Source: Streptococcus parapneumoniae (GTDB lineage Bacteria > Bacillota > Bacilli > Lactobacillales > Streptococcaceae). Taken from it: DNA of 64,000 nt. The DNA lies in NCBI RefSeq assembly GCF_037076355.1, contig NZ_AP026968.1:1132501-1196500 (forward strand), in the 5' to 3' direction. The notes beneath the pieces are model-generated. The model searched no databases. It was given only the letters and a program-made list of their open reading frames with translations, and had not been told where the DNA came from. Shown here piece by piece: positions 26,188 through 34,011 of this stretch; within the stretch, counting starts at the first letter, position 1, and each line of letters opens with the position of its first letter. The position numbers and the translations under genes were made by a program.

Positions 26188-26447
26188 TATAGTAACACCT
26201 CATCCCCAACTTTCACTTTATCGTATTGCTCCTTCGTAACCACGAACACCCCGTAATCACGTATCGTAAGCGTGTATAGCTTCCCATGTCGTTCTTTCTC
26301 AAGGACTTTACCAAATATCTCAGCGCCTGCGTTATCTGCCTTGTAGATAACCATCGGCTTCTTCTCTTCCAAATCTCGAATCCTGTCCATCTGCCAGATA
26401 TTCAATCCAGCAGATAATAATATCCAGATTGCGATAAAACGTCTCAT
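26187..26447 (-). CDS. DUF1372-like small membrane-anchored protein
   Basis: This 86-residue protein has an N-terminal membrane anchor (FIAIWILLSAGLNIW) followed by a compact beta domain (ADNAGAEIFGKVLEKERHGK, YGVFVVTKEQYDKVKVGDEV), as in DUF1372 proteins of streptococcal phages. The start at 26447 has GAGAGGACA upstream and overlaps the 48-codon gene by 4 bases. Confidence 0.82.
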   Translation of the reverse strand: MRRFIAIWILLSAGLNIWQMDRIRDLEEKKPMVIYKADNAGAEIFGKVLEKERHGKLYTLTIRDYGVFVVTKEQYDKVKVGDEVLL

Positions 26448-26590
26448 TCTGTGTCCTCTCTTCCGTGTTCTTTCAACCATCTATGGAATCCTTTAATAGC
26501 ATCTTCATGTTTTTTTAATTTAAAAATTCCGCTATATTTGTCATCGCAATATTTACAATAATCGATATAGGTTCCACCGTAAAACGACAT
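26444..26590 (-). CDS. Small early protein with CxxC motif (48 residues)
   Basis: MSFYGGTYIDYCKYCDDKYS carries one CxxC, and the C-terminus is a charged helix. The gene overlaps its neighbours as ATGA on both sides, which supports translation. Possibly a metal-binding or dimerising mini-protein; function unknown. Confidence 0.7.
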   Translation of the reverse strand: MSFYGGTYIDYCKYCDDKYSGIFKLKKHEDAIKGFHRWLKEHGREDTE

Positions 26591-27081
26591 CACTCAACCT
26601 CCTCAATCTCAATCCCTGGGCAATCGAATACCCAGCCGAACCCAGCTTCTTCTAATCGCTTTCTAGTAAAGCTTTCAAGATCGCCATACACCATTTCAAA
26701 ATCAAGATGATCGCCACCCTGTCTGTACACAGTTTTCAACGACTGTCCATTGCGCAATATCACTTCATACCGCTTCTCTTCCTCGACCTCGTAGCCGTCA
26801 AGCCATGCACGGGCGAAGAGATCTCTGTTGGATTTCTTTTGATACCATTCTGTAAATTCCTTAGTTCCGTTACCCCAAGTGTATTGAAGCGCATCTTCTA
26901 GTTCTGGACTATGTTCTCTTGCTCCTTCAAGCACATCCGCCACACACTGCGGAACTTTGACTTTTTCTGGTTTGTTTAACTTCTCGTATTCTCGGATAAG
27001 GTTTTTTGCGCCTTGATAAGAGTAAATATGTCCAAGTTCACGCATTCTTTCGATTAATTCTGTTATTTGTTTTTCATTCAT
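26590..27081 (-). CDS. DUF1642 phage protein
   Basis: The 163-residue protein has the DUF1642 style: VPQCVADVLEGAREHSPELE in the middle, DLFARAWLDGYEVEEEKRYEV, and the aromatic C-terminal GFGWVFDCPGIEIEEVE. These are common in streptococcal and lactococcal phage early operons and have no known activity. Confidence 0.88.
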   Translation of the reverse strand: MNEKQITELIERMRELGHIYSYQGAKNLIREYEKLNKPEKVKVPQCVADVLEGAREHSPELEDALQYTWGNGTKEFTEWYQKKSNRDLFARAWLDGYEVEEEKRYEVILRNGQSLKTVYRQGGDHLDFEMVYGDLESFTRKRLEEAGFGWVFDCPGIEIEEVE

Positions 27082-27092
27082 CTTCTAACTCC

Positions 27093-27608
27093 TCAACTAA
27101 CCTTGTGGCTTTCCAGATTTCCAAATTCTTGGCCATGGTTTACAAAATATGAACCAATCAGGATAGCGTCAGCTTCATCGTCTTTGACGTTCAGGCCGAA
27201 TTTAGCCGCAACCTTAGCAACGGCCTGCAGCTTCATTGATTTTTTACTTCGGTCCTTGTAACTAAACTTCCAGTACTTGCGCCAGGTCGACACGTTCACG
27301 AAGTACACATTGTCAGCAATCAGTCGGCCAAGAATGATACCTGTCACAATTCCAATACTGATCATAGACTGCTGATTTGGTCCCATGACTGAGTTCTTCT
27401 CGACCACAATCGATTCAAAATGGCAGTTGTACTTCTGGAGCGCTCTCGATTGAATTGCTCGCAGTTCGCTAGCCATGAAGCGCCCACGTTCAAAGAAAGA
27501 TTTGCTTTTATGTTTTAAGACACCACTCTGGACAAGGTCAGAGCCGTAAAATACGGCCCATCCTGTCGCAGTAGTTGAAATGTCTAACGATAATGTCAGA
27601 GATTTCAT
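27093..27608 (-). CDS. RuvC-like Holliday junction resolvase
   Basis: 171 residues in an RNase H-like fold. The first acidic site is in LSLDISTTATGWAV (D9), the second in IVVEKN (near residue 68), and the final in DDEADAILIG (near 145). These carboxylates fit the RuvC metal-binding set. Such phage enzymes cut branched DNA before packaging. It overlaps the next upstream gene by 4 bases. Confidence 0.88.
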   Translation of the reverse strand: MKSLTLSLDISTTATGWAVFYGSDLVQSGVLKHKSKSFFERGRFMASELRAIQSRALQKYNCHFESIVVEKNSVMGPNQQSMISIGIVTGIILGRLIADNVYFVNVSTWRKYWKFSYKDRSKKSMKLQAVAKVAAKFGLNVKDDEADAILIGSYFVNHGQEFGNLESHKVS

Positions 27609-27937
27609 TGCAGTTCTCCCTTGAATCCACAGAGATCAAATAGGTTTCGTTTATTACTCTCAATAAACTCAAAGAACTTCTGAAGTTCGGCCAAGTGGCG
27701 CTTTTCTCTCTTGATTCCAAGGCTCGTATGATACTCTGTCGGCATTTTCGGTGTCACCTTAATATCTAACCAGTAGAGAGGCTCAAACACGTCGCCACTT
27801 GTATCAAGAGAAGCATCTGCATCTGTATTTCTAAAATGCATCTGCATATCATATTCAATTTTATTGGTGATCGTGATGGTCTTGTCCACGATTTCAAGTG
27901 TGATATCTGTTCCTGGAATATCGATTTTGTTTAGCAT
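27605..27937 (-). CDS. Conserved early phage protein
   Basis: The 110-residue protein starts MLNKIDIPGTDITLEIVDKT, is strand-rich at first, then has a helical C-terminus (AELQKFFEFIESNKRNLFDL). It lies directly before the resolvase gene. No motif suggests a function. Confidence 0.65.
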   Translation of the reverse strand: MLNKIDIPGTDITLEIVDKTITITNKIEYDMQMHFRNTDADASLDTSGDVFEPLYWLDIKVTPKMPTEYHTSLGIKREKRHLAELQKFFEFIESNKRNLFDLCGFKGELQ

Positions 27938-27950
27938 TTATTTTCTCCTT

Positions 27951-28160
27951 TTAAAAAAGTGTTGTTTGCAAAGGGTACACATCTTCAAATGGCACTCCGA
28001 CTCTTAGACAGTCTCGTTTGATGTCCAGTGTAGAGATGACGTATTTGACACCATTATTTTTCTTGTCATAGTGTGGATAAGTGTAGCCATCATTTTCTAT
28101 TTTTTCGATGATTTCAGACTTTGTTTCAGGACAGATTTCTGTCCAGTTGATCCATTCCAT
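27951..28160 (-). CDS. Small early phage protein (69 residues)
   Basis: MEWINWTEICPETKSEIIEK followed by a strand-rich YDKKNNGVKYVISTLDIKRD. The start overlaps the next gene by 35 bases, which is larger than usual, but AGGAT lies upstream. Function unknown. Confidence 0.6.
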   Translation of the reverse strand: MEWINWTEICPETKSEIIEKIENDGYTYPHYDKKNNGVKYVISTLDIKRDCLRVGVPFEDVYPLQTTLF

Positions 28161-28347
28161 TTTTATCCTCCCACGATACCGTGCCAGAGATTAGACACTC
28201 TTTATCCAACCTGCTAGCAAGTGTGGTTCGATTGTAAATGCCGTGGCTGGTTTCGATACAGTCACTGTAAATATTTTTAATTTGTACAATTTTAAAAAAT
28301 TCTCCATTTTTTAAAACTTTCACGTAATCGCCTTTTTCAAGTTTCAT
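28126..28347 (-). CDS. Small SH3-like early phage protein
   Basis: This 73-residue protein starts MKLEKGDYVKVLKNGEFFKI and looks like a small beta barrel. The start at 28347 is the most natural given the typical MKxEKGDYV beginning, although the upstream SD is weak. Function unknown. Confidence 0.6.
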   Translation of the reverse strand: MKLEKGDYVKVLKNGEFFKIVQIKNIYSDCIETSHGIYNRTTLASRLDKECLISGTVSWEDKNGMDQLDRNLS

Positions 28348-28392
28348 ATTTCTGACCAAACCCCCACGCCTGCCAAATTGTGAGCAAGGCAA

Positions 28393-28541
28393 GCGTGAGT
28401 GAAATTCTTTGCGTCATTCGTCCAAGGTCACATGACCTTTACTGACGTTTTCTAGTTCGCAGTTTTACAAGAATGCCCGGCTTGTTGATTTTTGAGTTGT
28501 TTCCAAAATGGAAATAGTTGGTTTTTGATTATTTCCCCCTC
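28393..28541. other. Intergenic palindromes
   Basis: This non-coding gap holds a nested inverted repeat (outer CGTCA/TGACG at 28412-28447; inner AAGGTCA/TGACCTT separated by CA at 28424-28439). It also holds TTTCCAAAATGGAAA at 28500-28514, a palindrome that recurs upstream of the accessory genes at 39279. These may be operators. Confidence 0.5.
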
Positions 28542-28811
28542 TTAAAAGGGCAATAATTGAATGACAATAAAATCTTCCGATGTTTTTTTAACATCACAAA
28601 CATAGGCATTAAGTAAGGATTCCTCAGTTTTGTATGTTGTTTGATTTTTAACACTTTCATTCCAACGAATAAATCGAGGTTTTAGTCCGGGCCAACCAGA
28701 ACGACCAAACAAAGCAATACACTCATCTTTATCTTGATGTATTGCAAATGTGATACCATGAGGACAACCTGTGTCGTGAGTTTCTAGTATGTCTTTTACT
28801 TGTTTACTCAT
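28542..28811 (-). CDS. Early phage protein, unknown
   Basis: The 89-residue protein contains HDTGCPHGITFAIHQDKDEC and FGRSGWPGLKPRFIRWNES. The cysteine and histidine cluster at residues 11-30 might bind a metal. Its start overlaps the nuclease gene stop by one base. Confidence 0.6.
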   Translation of the reverse strand: MSKQVKDILETHDTGCPHGITFAIHQDKDECIALFGRSGWPGLKPRFIRWNESVKNQTTYKTEESLLNAYVCDVKKTSEDFIVIQLLPF

Positions 28812-29623
28812 CAGACCACCTCCACACGCTGACTCAACGCTTTCGTTTTGCAGTATTCACAATGACCGCATGGCTTTGCCTCTTCTTTCCCTTTTTTTAC
28901 ATCGTCAAGACGCTTTATAAGCATAGATAACTCAGATAACTCGTAATCAAGTTTTTCCTGAGATTGAAAAACAATCGCTCGGGTATCAGGAGTAGATTCT
29001 TTAGTCACGGCATAGATAACAGGGGTAAACTCCTTGCCATACTGCTCTTTCAGCATTTTCTTATAAGCCGCCATCTGAAGGACATATCCCCAAGCTTCGA
29101 ACCAGCGGACTTGAATATTTCGTCCGCTTGCTTCATCCTGAACCCAGACCATGCTGTCAATGTCTGATTTTGTGGTCTTAATGTCTACGAAATAGCCCTT
29201 TTCGACATTGAGGCAATCAATCTTGCCTTTAAATTCCACTCCTTCGATTTCGCCTGTGACAGCAACCTCTTTCTGGCCGACATAGTAATCCATAAATTGC
29301 TTGTCAGCTTCCAATCGCTCAATCATGCGCTGACCAACTAAGAAGTCAGATTTTAACTGACCTTTGGTTTTCCCAGATTTCGAAATCATGGCATCTGCAT
29401 TTTCATCCATAAACTTCTTATGTGCTTCTGGACTTTCAAAATAGCTGTGAACCATGTTACCAACCAAAAGAGCTGTGTTATCTCGTTGGTCTTCCCACTC
29501 TCCCTCTAGCTCTGCCAATGCCCGTGCTTCACACTCTCTAAATCGCTTGTATTGCGAGATAGACCAATATTGACGTGCAGAAGCTGCTGAGTAGTAATCT
29601 TCTCCAAGTAAATCCATTGTCAT
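28811..29623 (-). CDS. PD-(D/E)XK exonuclease-like protein (DUF3799 type)
   Basis: The 270-residue protein carries the nuclease core motif GKIDCLNVEKGYFVDIKTTK at about residues 133-152 and a C-terminal cysteine cluster, CGHCEYC, as in phage nucleases paired with RecT. It probably resects double-strand ends to load RecT. It is preceded by DUF1351 and RecT, a standard phage recombination set, and overlaps the former by 4 bases. Confidence 0.9.
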   Translation of the reverse strand: MTMDLLGEDYYSAASARQYWSISQYKRFRECEARALAELEGEWEDQRDNTALLVGNMVHSYFESPEAHKKFMDENADAMISKSGKTKGQLKSDFLVGQRMIERLEADKQFMDYYVGQKEVAVTGEIEGVEFKGKIDCLNVEKGYFVDIKTTKSDIDSMVWVQDEASGRNIQVRWFEAWGYVLQMAAYKKMLKEQYGKEFTPVIYAVTKESTPDTRAIVFQSQEKLDYELSELSMLIKRLDDVKKGKEEAKPCGHCEYCKTKALSQRVEVV

Positions 29624-30801
29624 TCCATCTCCACCTTTACTGATTTTGTTCGTGGCTCAAATTGAACGCCGTGAGCATTGAGCCATTCTTTGAATTGCTC
29701 CTTTATTTCCTTTGCATTTTCTGCTGGGAAAATTAAATCTACAGTAAATTTGTAACCATATTTTTTAACCCCCTCCTCAAAAGCCATATTTTGCGACTTT
29801 CGGCCTGTTTCTTGCTCTATGGTTGATTTACCCCCTGAACTGCTTTCTGACCCAAATTCAGGCTGATTTTGGGCGTAGAATCGACTCTGAGCATCTTGTT
29901 CCGCTTCTGCTTTAGTCCGTCTAAGCTCATCTGCGTCTGCATGTAAGATATCGATAGTATCCAAAGCAGAGCGACCCTCTCTTAGCAAATCAACGTACTT
30001 TTCAGGGTTCAAACCTTTAGCCACCGCGATAGCAGTCATTTCATCAATACGCTTTTTTAGCTCAGTTTCCGCTTTAGCTCGTTCAGCTAATGCCTTATCA
30101 TCAAGAATTGCTTGCAAAACATCAACAAGTTTCGCTCCCTGGTCATAACTGCGAATGTAGACAGTAGGTCCGAGACCAGCTTTAGCTGCCGCTTCTGTAA
30201 TCTGGATAAGTCCAGCTTCACGTTGTTGCTTCTTAGTAGCTTCTTCTGCAACCAAACCGACAATCATCTTAGAAGTAGCTTGATTGATTCGCACATTATC
30301 GGCCATAAAACACTTCTTCTTGCTGAAATCATCAAAGTAAATAGCAAATAATTTGATGTCAAGTTCTGTACCACTTTCTGCGATTGCAGATTCAAAAGCT
30401 TCTCTGACCGTTTCCTTTCGGGCTTCTGTTTCTCTCTCCTCAAACTCCTTGATTTGATTTTTTATGTCTGTCTGCAAAGTTTTGATAGGGTCTAATATGC
30501 TTTCAACCCAAGCCTTTGCTTCATCAAGAGGTTTAGAGTATTCTGAAAGCTGATTTTTAAGTTCTTGTTCAATCTGACGCTGTACTCGTCCCAACTCGTC
30601 TTTGACTTTAATGTCATCTGATAAAGTTTCTTCTGTAACGATATAGCCAGCGTATTTCTTTTTGTAAGACTCTAAAGCTTGCTCCAAAACTTCTTTGCCT
30701 TGGATTTCGATTTCAGCAGCTTTTAGAACAAAACCAATCTCTAAATCTGTTACTGGAACGAGTTCTAGACTATCCGTTACATCTTTTAATTCTTCAACCA
30801 T
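29620..30801 (-). CDS. DUF1351 recombination-associated protein
   Basis: The 393-residue, long helical protein has a coiled-coil N-terminal half (QALESYKKKYAGYIVTEETL, ELKNQLSEYSKPLDEAKAWV) and a globular C-terminus ending FKEWLNAHGVQFEPRTKSVK. DUF1351 genes sit between RecT and the exonuclease in many Firmicute phages; the mechanism is unknown. Confidence 0.9.
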   Translation of the reverse strand: MVEELKDVTDSLELVPVTDLEIGFVLKAAEIEIQGKEVLEQALESYKKKYAGYIVTEETLSDDIKVKDELGRVQRQIEQELKNQLSEYSKPLDEAKAWVESILDPIKTLQTDIKNQIKEFEERETEARKETVREAFESAIAESGTELDIKLFAIYFDDFSKKKCFMADNVRINQATSKMIVGLVAEEATKKQQREAGLIQITEAAAKAGLGPTVYIRSYDQGAKLVDVLQAILDDKALAERAKAETELKKRIDEMTAIAVAKGLNPEKYVDLLREGRSALDTIDILHADADELRRTKAEAEQDAQSRFYAQNQPEFGSESSSGGKSTIEQETGRKSQNMAFEEGVKKYGYKFTVDLIFPAENAKEIKEQFKEWLNAHGVQFEPRTKSVKVEME

Positions 30802-30802
30802 T

Positions 30803-31732
30803 TTAGAAATCCTCCCCTTCTAGCATGTCCATTTGACCATTTTCTGGCTCTTGGTCAATTACTACGCCTGTTTCTTCGTCAAAGTCTGGAGTTTCATTTA
30901 CTGAGGAGCTTGCATCTGTGGTTGTCAACTCCTGGTTGATAACCTCTTTTTTTGGTTTTTCAGTCACTTCTTCAGAAGCTCCAAGGATGCTATCCAATGT
31001 TTCAGCCTCTTCTCTCACTGGTTCAGCTTCTTTCACTTGACGACCATTGTCATACTCATCAGCAATTGTGTTATTGATTGCTCCGGCGAACAAGTCGCTG
31101 TCATTGCTTGTGTTGATAAACATTTTAGCCGCACGATTGATAACCGTTCTCATAGCCATCTGATCAGGGAAATCTATTTGAACATTTTTCGTTTTCGCTT
31201 TAGACCAAGACTTGTCAATTTGTTTTTTAGTCATGACTTCAAAGAACTCTTCTCCATCCGTTCGAGTGATGATGCAATAAGCAGCAATTATTGGATTATC
31301 TGCGTTCCGCCAATCTGTCTCATGCTTGACTAACTTTTTACGCCCGTTTTCAACTGCTACATCTAGCGTATCACCTTCATAAACAACATTGGCAGTAACA
31401 TCTTTCACCTCTTGCAAATCTTTAGTAACTTTAATGGTCCCAAAATAAGACATTCTCAATTGGACGTCAGAGCCGTATTTGATAAAGTAACATTGCTTTT
31501 TAGCCGGGCTTAGTCCTTGGGTTACCATTTCTAACAATGCATTATAAACGCTGTCTTGAGTGCATTGCTGGAGCAAATTCCCACTACTGGAATTTTTTAG
31601 AGCATAATATGCCGAACTCAGTGCATTGCTAACGCTATAATTCGGTGCAATTAGTAGTCCTTCGCCCTTCATTGCTTCAATTCGTGTTGCAACATTTGAT
31701 GTAACCTGCTTCTGTGTTAGTTCGTTTGTCAT
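30803..31732 (-). CDS. recT: RecT single-strand annealing protein
   Basis: The 309-residue protein matches the RecT family: SVYNALLEMVTQGLSPAKKQ, CYFIKYGSDVQLRMSYFGTI, and an acidic low-complexity C-terminus. It anneals complementary single strands during phage recombination. The start at 31732 has AAAGGAAG upstream and overlaps the 59-codon gene as ATGA. Confidence 0.95.
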   Translation of the reverse strand: MTNELTQKQVTSNVATRIEAMKGEGLLIAPNYSVSNALSSAYYALKNSSSGNLLQQCTQDSVYNALLEMVTQGLSPAKKQCYFIKYGSDVQLRMSYFGTIKVTKDLQEVKDVTANVVYEGDTLDVAVENGRKKLVKHETDWRNADNPIIAAYCIITRTDGEEFFEVMTKKQIDKSWSKAKTKNVQIDFPDQMAMRTVINRAAKMFINTSNDSDLFAGAINNTIADEYDNGRQVKEAEPVREEAETLDSILGASEEVTEKPKKEVINQELTTTDASSSVNETPDFDEETGVVIDQEPENGQMDMLEGEDF

Positions 31733-31908
31733 TTCTTTCTTCCTTTCGTCTTTTTCAAATTCCAATTCTCACGTTTTATACGTCTATTTTCGTTTTGTAG
31801 TTTCAAGATTATATTTTGTTGTTCGTTAATGATTTGCCCCAGCTCGAGCCCAAGATGCATATACTCAGCTCGCCAGTTATCGATTTCTGCAAGTAGTTCC
31901 TCAATCAT
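31729..31908 (-). CDS. Small coiled-coil protein upstream of recT (59 residues)
   Basis: MIEELLAEIDNWRAEYMHLG, then a heptad-like QQNIILKLQNENRRIKREN segment. ATGA overlaps on both sides tie it to the operon. Probably a coiled-coil accessory protein; function unknown. Confidence 0.7.
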   Translation of the reverse strand: MIEELLAEIDNWRAEYMHLGLELGQIINEQQNIILKLQNENRRIKRENWNLKKTKGRKK

Positions 31909-32021
31909 ATTTCATCACCCACATATCGATACTGCCCACATCCAACATAGATGTACTGGCTAGGGTCAAGTTCTTCTCGTTCTTCAGGCGGTTGCATTAT
32001 ATCTCTGTCGTAATCAAACAT
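31905..32021 (-). CDS. Very small early protein (38 residues)
   Basis: MFDYDRDIMQPPEEREELDP then YIYVGCGQYRYVGDE. It overlaps its neighbours by 4 and 8 bases, and AAAGG precedes the ATG. Function unknown. Translation is likely but not certain. Confidence 0.6.
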   Translation of the reverse strand: MFDYDRDIMQPPEEREELDPSQYIYVGCGQYRYVGDEI

Positions 32022-32157
32022 GAGCATACACCTTTCCAAGTTCCAGCACTCGTTTCACATATCTGTCCTTGGAGGTTAGCCCAAGATCCAGCAATTCGTT
32101 TTTTTCCTCATGGCTGGCCAAAAGCCACACACGGTTTTCAAGTTCAATTCTAGTCAT
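32014..32157 (-). CDS. Small helical early protein (47 residues)
   Basis: MTRIELENRVWLLASHEEKN, then a helix LTSKDRYVKRVLELGK. GGAGAC lies upstream of the start. Such short proteins near RecT occur in many streptococcal phages. Function unknown. Confidence 0.65.
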   Translation of the reverse strand: MTRIELENRVWLLASHEEKNELLDLGLTSKDRYVKRVLELGKVYAHV

Positions 32158-32173
32158 CAGCGTCTCCTTTGCT

Positions 32174-32500
32174 CTATCCAAAACGCTTTGCATAGCGTGA
32201 TCTTCGTGGTTCTGGCAAGGCTAATGGCTCAGGTCGCAATCCTTGAGGCGGTTCGTTGTCAAATGTGAAGCCTGGAAAATCTCTGCGAATGTTCTTGCGG
32301 ATTTGTTCTCTTTCAATCTCACGACCCATTTCAAGCAATTCATTACAAGTTCTAATCACTTGCGTATCATACTCTTCTTGAAGTCGTTTTTCTTCCTCTT
32401 TTTGCTTCTCCAACTGATGAACTAGGATTCCTGCGCTGATAAATCCCAAAATCACTGCGCCAGTTCCTAAAAGCTGATTAATTAATGGTGGTTCAAACAT
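32174..32500 (-). CDS. Single-span membrane protein with coiled coil
   Basis: This 108-residue protein has a membrane segment at about residues 9-28 (LLGTGAVILGFISAGILV), a charged coiled coil at 32-65 and a Pro/Arg-rich tail. The start at 32500 has AGGAGAG upstream; a longer in-frame extension lacks this. Function unknown. Confidence 0.7.
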   Translation of the reverse strand: MFEPPLINQLLGTGAVILGFISAGILVHQLEKQKEEEKRLQEEYDTQVIRTCNELLEMGREIEREQIRKNIRRDFPGFTFDNEPPQGLRPEPLALPEPRRSRYAKRFG

Positions 32501-32510
32501 TTCTTCTCTC

Positions 32511-32822
32511 CTATACCCCAAATTGTTTTTCTTTCTTGATATTCTCAAGCATTTCTGATAAAGTTTCTTTCTTCGTACGATAGCGATTACGACTTTTCCA
32601 TTTGACGAACATGCGAAATCCTTCGTAATCGATAAATACAATCTTATGAGTTGGGTTATCGATGAACTGCTTGAAGTCTGGATGTTCTCGCATTTCACCT
32701 GCCCAGACTTTTGCAGTCCCGGGAGTCAACCCTTCCCACCTCTGACAAAGATGTTTGTAATCACCATGCGTAGCTTTTTCGTTCACATCAACTGGCTTAT
32801 AAGTAATTTCTGTTTTCGGCAT
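32511..32822 (-). CDS. Putative small DNA-binding phage protein (excisionase-like)
   Basis: The 103-residue protein contains a helical segment, HLCQRWEGLTPGTAKVWAGE, and a basic stretch, RMFVKWKSRNRYRTKKE. The style recalls small phage excisionase or control proteins, but no motif is diagnostic. AGAGGA lies upstream of its ATG. Confidence 0.5.
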   Translation of the reverse strand: MPKTEITYKPVDVNEKATHGDYKHLCQRWEGLTPGTAKVWAGEMREHPDFKQFIDNPTHKIVFIDYEGFRMFVKWKSRNRYRTKKETLSEMLENIKKEKQFGV

Positions 32823-32840
32823 GCAATTTCCTCTCTTTCG

Positions 32841-32897
32841 TGTTATAATTTAGTTAGTTTTTTTAGTATGCGCCTGATTGCCGTCAGGTGCTTTTTT
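32841..32897 (+). promoter_or_regulatory. Extended -10 promoter with short terminator (opposite strand)
   Basis: TGTTATAAT at 32841-32849 is followed by the hairpin GCGCCTGA/TCAGGTGC (32870-32891, 8 pairs with one G-U) and TTTTTT. The transcript would be about 40 bases, running against the early operon. It is one of three such units in this prophage. Confidence 0.5.
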
Positions 32898-32900
32898 GTT

Positions 32901-33089
32901 TTATCTTAGTTCATCTGTGCTGATTTCTAATGCGTCAGCGATTTTCTTAACTGTGTCAAAATATAAATCTTTTACCACTCCATCCCTTAAACGATAGATC
33001 CCAGCTGTACCAACACCAGCTTTTAAACAAAGTTTATAAACTGTCCAATTTTTCTCTGAAAGTTTTTCAGATATTTTTTCCCAGAGCAT
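32901..33089 (-). CDS. Small XRE-type repressor (Cro-like)
   Basis: This 62-residue helix-turn-helix protein, MLWEKISEKLSEKNWTVYKL then GTAGIYRLRDGVVKDLYFDT, is the size of Cro-like proteins. The start at 33089 has AAGGAGG upstream, while a longer in-frame extension lacks support. It may be a secondary regulator within the early operon. Confidence 0.82.
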   Translation of the reverse strand: MLWEKISEKLSEKNWTVYKLCLKAGVGTAGIYRLRDGVVKDLYFDTVKKIADALEISTDELR

Positions 33090-33199
33090 GGTTGTTTCCT
33101 CCTTATCTGACTTTATTTTTATAGTTTTTATTTCTTTGTATGTCTTTTTACAACATATTGTGCCTTTTGCGACTTTATCTTTCGAAAAAACACCATATA

Positions 33200-33228
33200 T
33201 TGACAAACATTGTTTTTTATCATACAAC
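33200..33228 (+). promoter_or_regulatory. Promoter for the KTSC gene
   Basis: TTGACA at 33200, a 17-base spacer and TACAAC at 33223 form a promoter reading right. The KTSC gene is the only rightward gene in this part of the early operon, so it appears to be an independent unit. Confidence 0.6.
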
Positions 33229-33288
33229 GAAAGTGTGACTAGGACCTCTCACGTTTTAGTCAAAATTCTAATAGAAAGGAGGAAAAAC

Positions 33289-33489
33289 ATGCAAAGAGAA
33301 TATGTTGCATCTACTAATGTTCGTAGTGTTGGTTGGCAGGACGGAATCTTAGAAGTTCAATTTAATAACGGTAGTATTTATCACTACCATAATGTTAGTG
33401 AATCAGAGTACAGCTCTGTCTTGATTGGATCTGTAGGCTCTAATATTCATAGACTGTCTAAACGCCATCCTTACACACGAATAAGCTAA
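33289..33489 (+). CDS. KTSC-domain protein
   Basis: The 66-residue protein starts MQREYVASTNVRSVGWQDGI and ends SVGSNIHRLSKRHPYTRIS, which matches the KTSC domain, a small RNA-related or lysyl-tRNA-synthetase-derived fold found in phages and bacteria. AAAGGAGG precedes the start. It stands alone on the plus strand between leftward genes, with its own promoter. Confidence 0.85.
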   Translation: MQREYVASTNVRSVGWQDGILEVQFNNGSIYHYHNVSESEYSSVLIGSVGSNIHRLSKRHPYTRIS

Positions 33490-33839
33490 TCCAGTAGAGT
33501 TTCATCAAGTGGGTGAAACTCTTTTGTTTGCTCTAAATAAACTCCATCTGCTGAAATAACAATCTTTGAATGAAAATCATTTTTTTTAAGGTATTTAGCA
33601 TGATCCAGCAATCTATCTAAGTTTGTCATCTGTCGCTTACACTTATTAGCTTTATAACTTGTTGTTTCTTCAGCTTTTGAACTTCTAACACAATCGGCAG
33701 TTATCTTGACTTCAATCTCACTAAGTCGATCGATTGCTTCTTGCAATTCTTCGGCTTTTTTTGATACTTCTTTACAGGCTTCCTTGAATTTTTCAATACC
33801 AGAAACTCCAACATTAAGCCGATATCCTATTGGTCTCAT
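33486..33839 (-). CDS. Early coiled-coil phage protein
   Basis: The 117-residue protein carries a helical coiled coil at about residues 15-50 (FKEACKEVSKKAEELQEAID). Two cysteines occur in the middle. The gene is convergent with the KTSC gene and overlaps it by 4 bases. Function unknown. Confidence 0.6.
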   Translation of the reverse strand: MRPIGYRLNVGVSGIEKFKEACKEVSKKAEELQEAIDRLSEIEVKITADCVRSSKAEETTSYKANKCKRQMTNLDRLLDHAKYLKKNDFHSKIVISADGVYLEQTKEFHPLDETLLD

Positions 33840-33900
33840 TTCCTTCTCCTTTGTATTTATTTTTCTACCCTCTCTTTTATTTATTTAGAGAAGTAGGACT

Positions 33901-34011
33901 TGTTGTCTTTTAATATTTATTGTTAGTTAATACTTGTTGTTATTTAATATTTATTAGTGCCCAAAATCTGACATCTCACTTTCTGACATCTCACTTTCTG
34001 ACATCTCACTT
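33901..34011. repeat. Candidate phage origin: AT-rich 22-bp repeats and three 15-bp iterons
   Basis: TTGTTG(TC/TT)(T/A)TTTAATATTTATT occurs twice at 33901 and 33935 with 34-base spacing. Immediately right, TCTGACATCTCACTT is repeated three times without change at 33967-34011, inside the end of the initiator gene. AT-rich DNA next to iterons within an initiator gene is a common phage origin layout. The call is by structure only. Confidence 0.45.
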
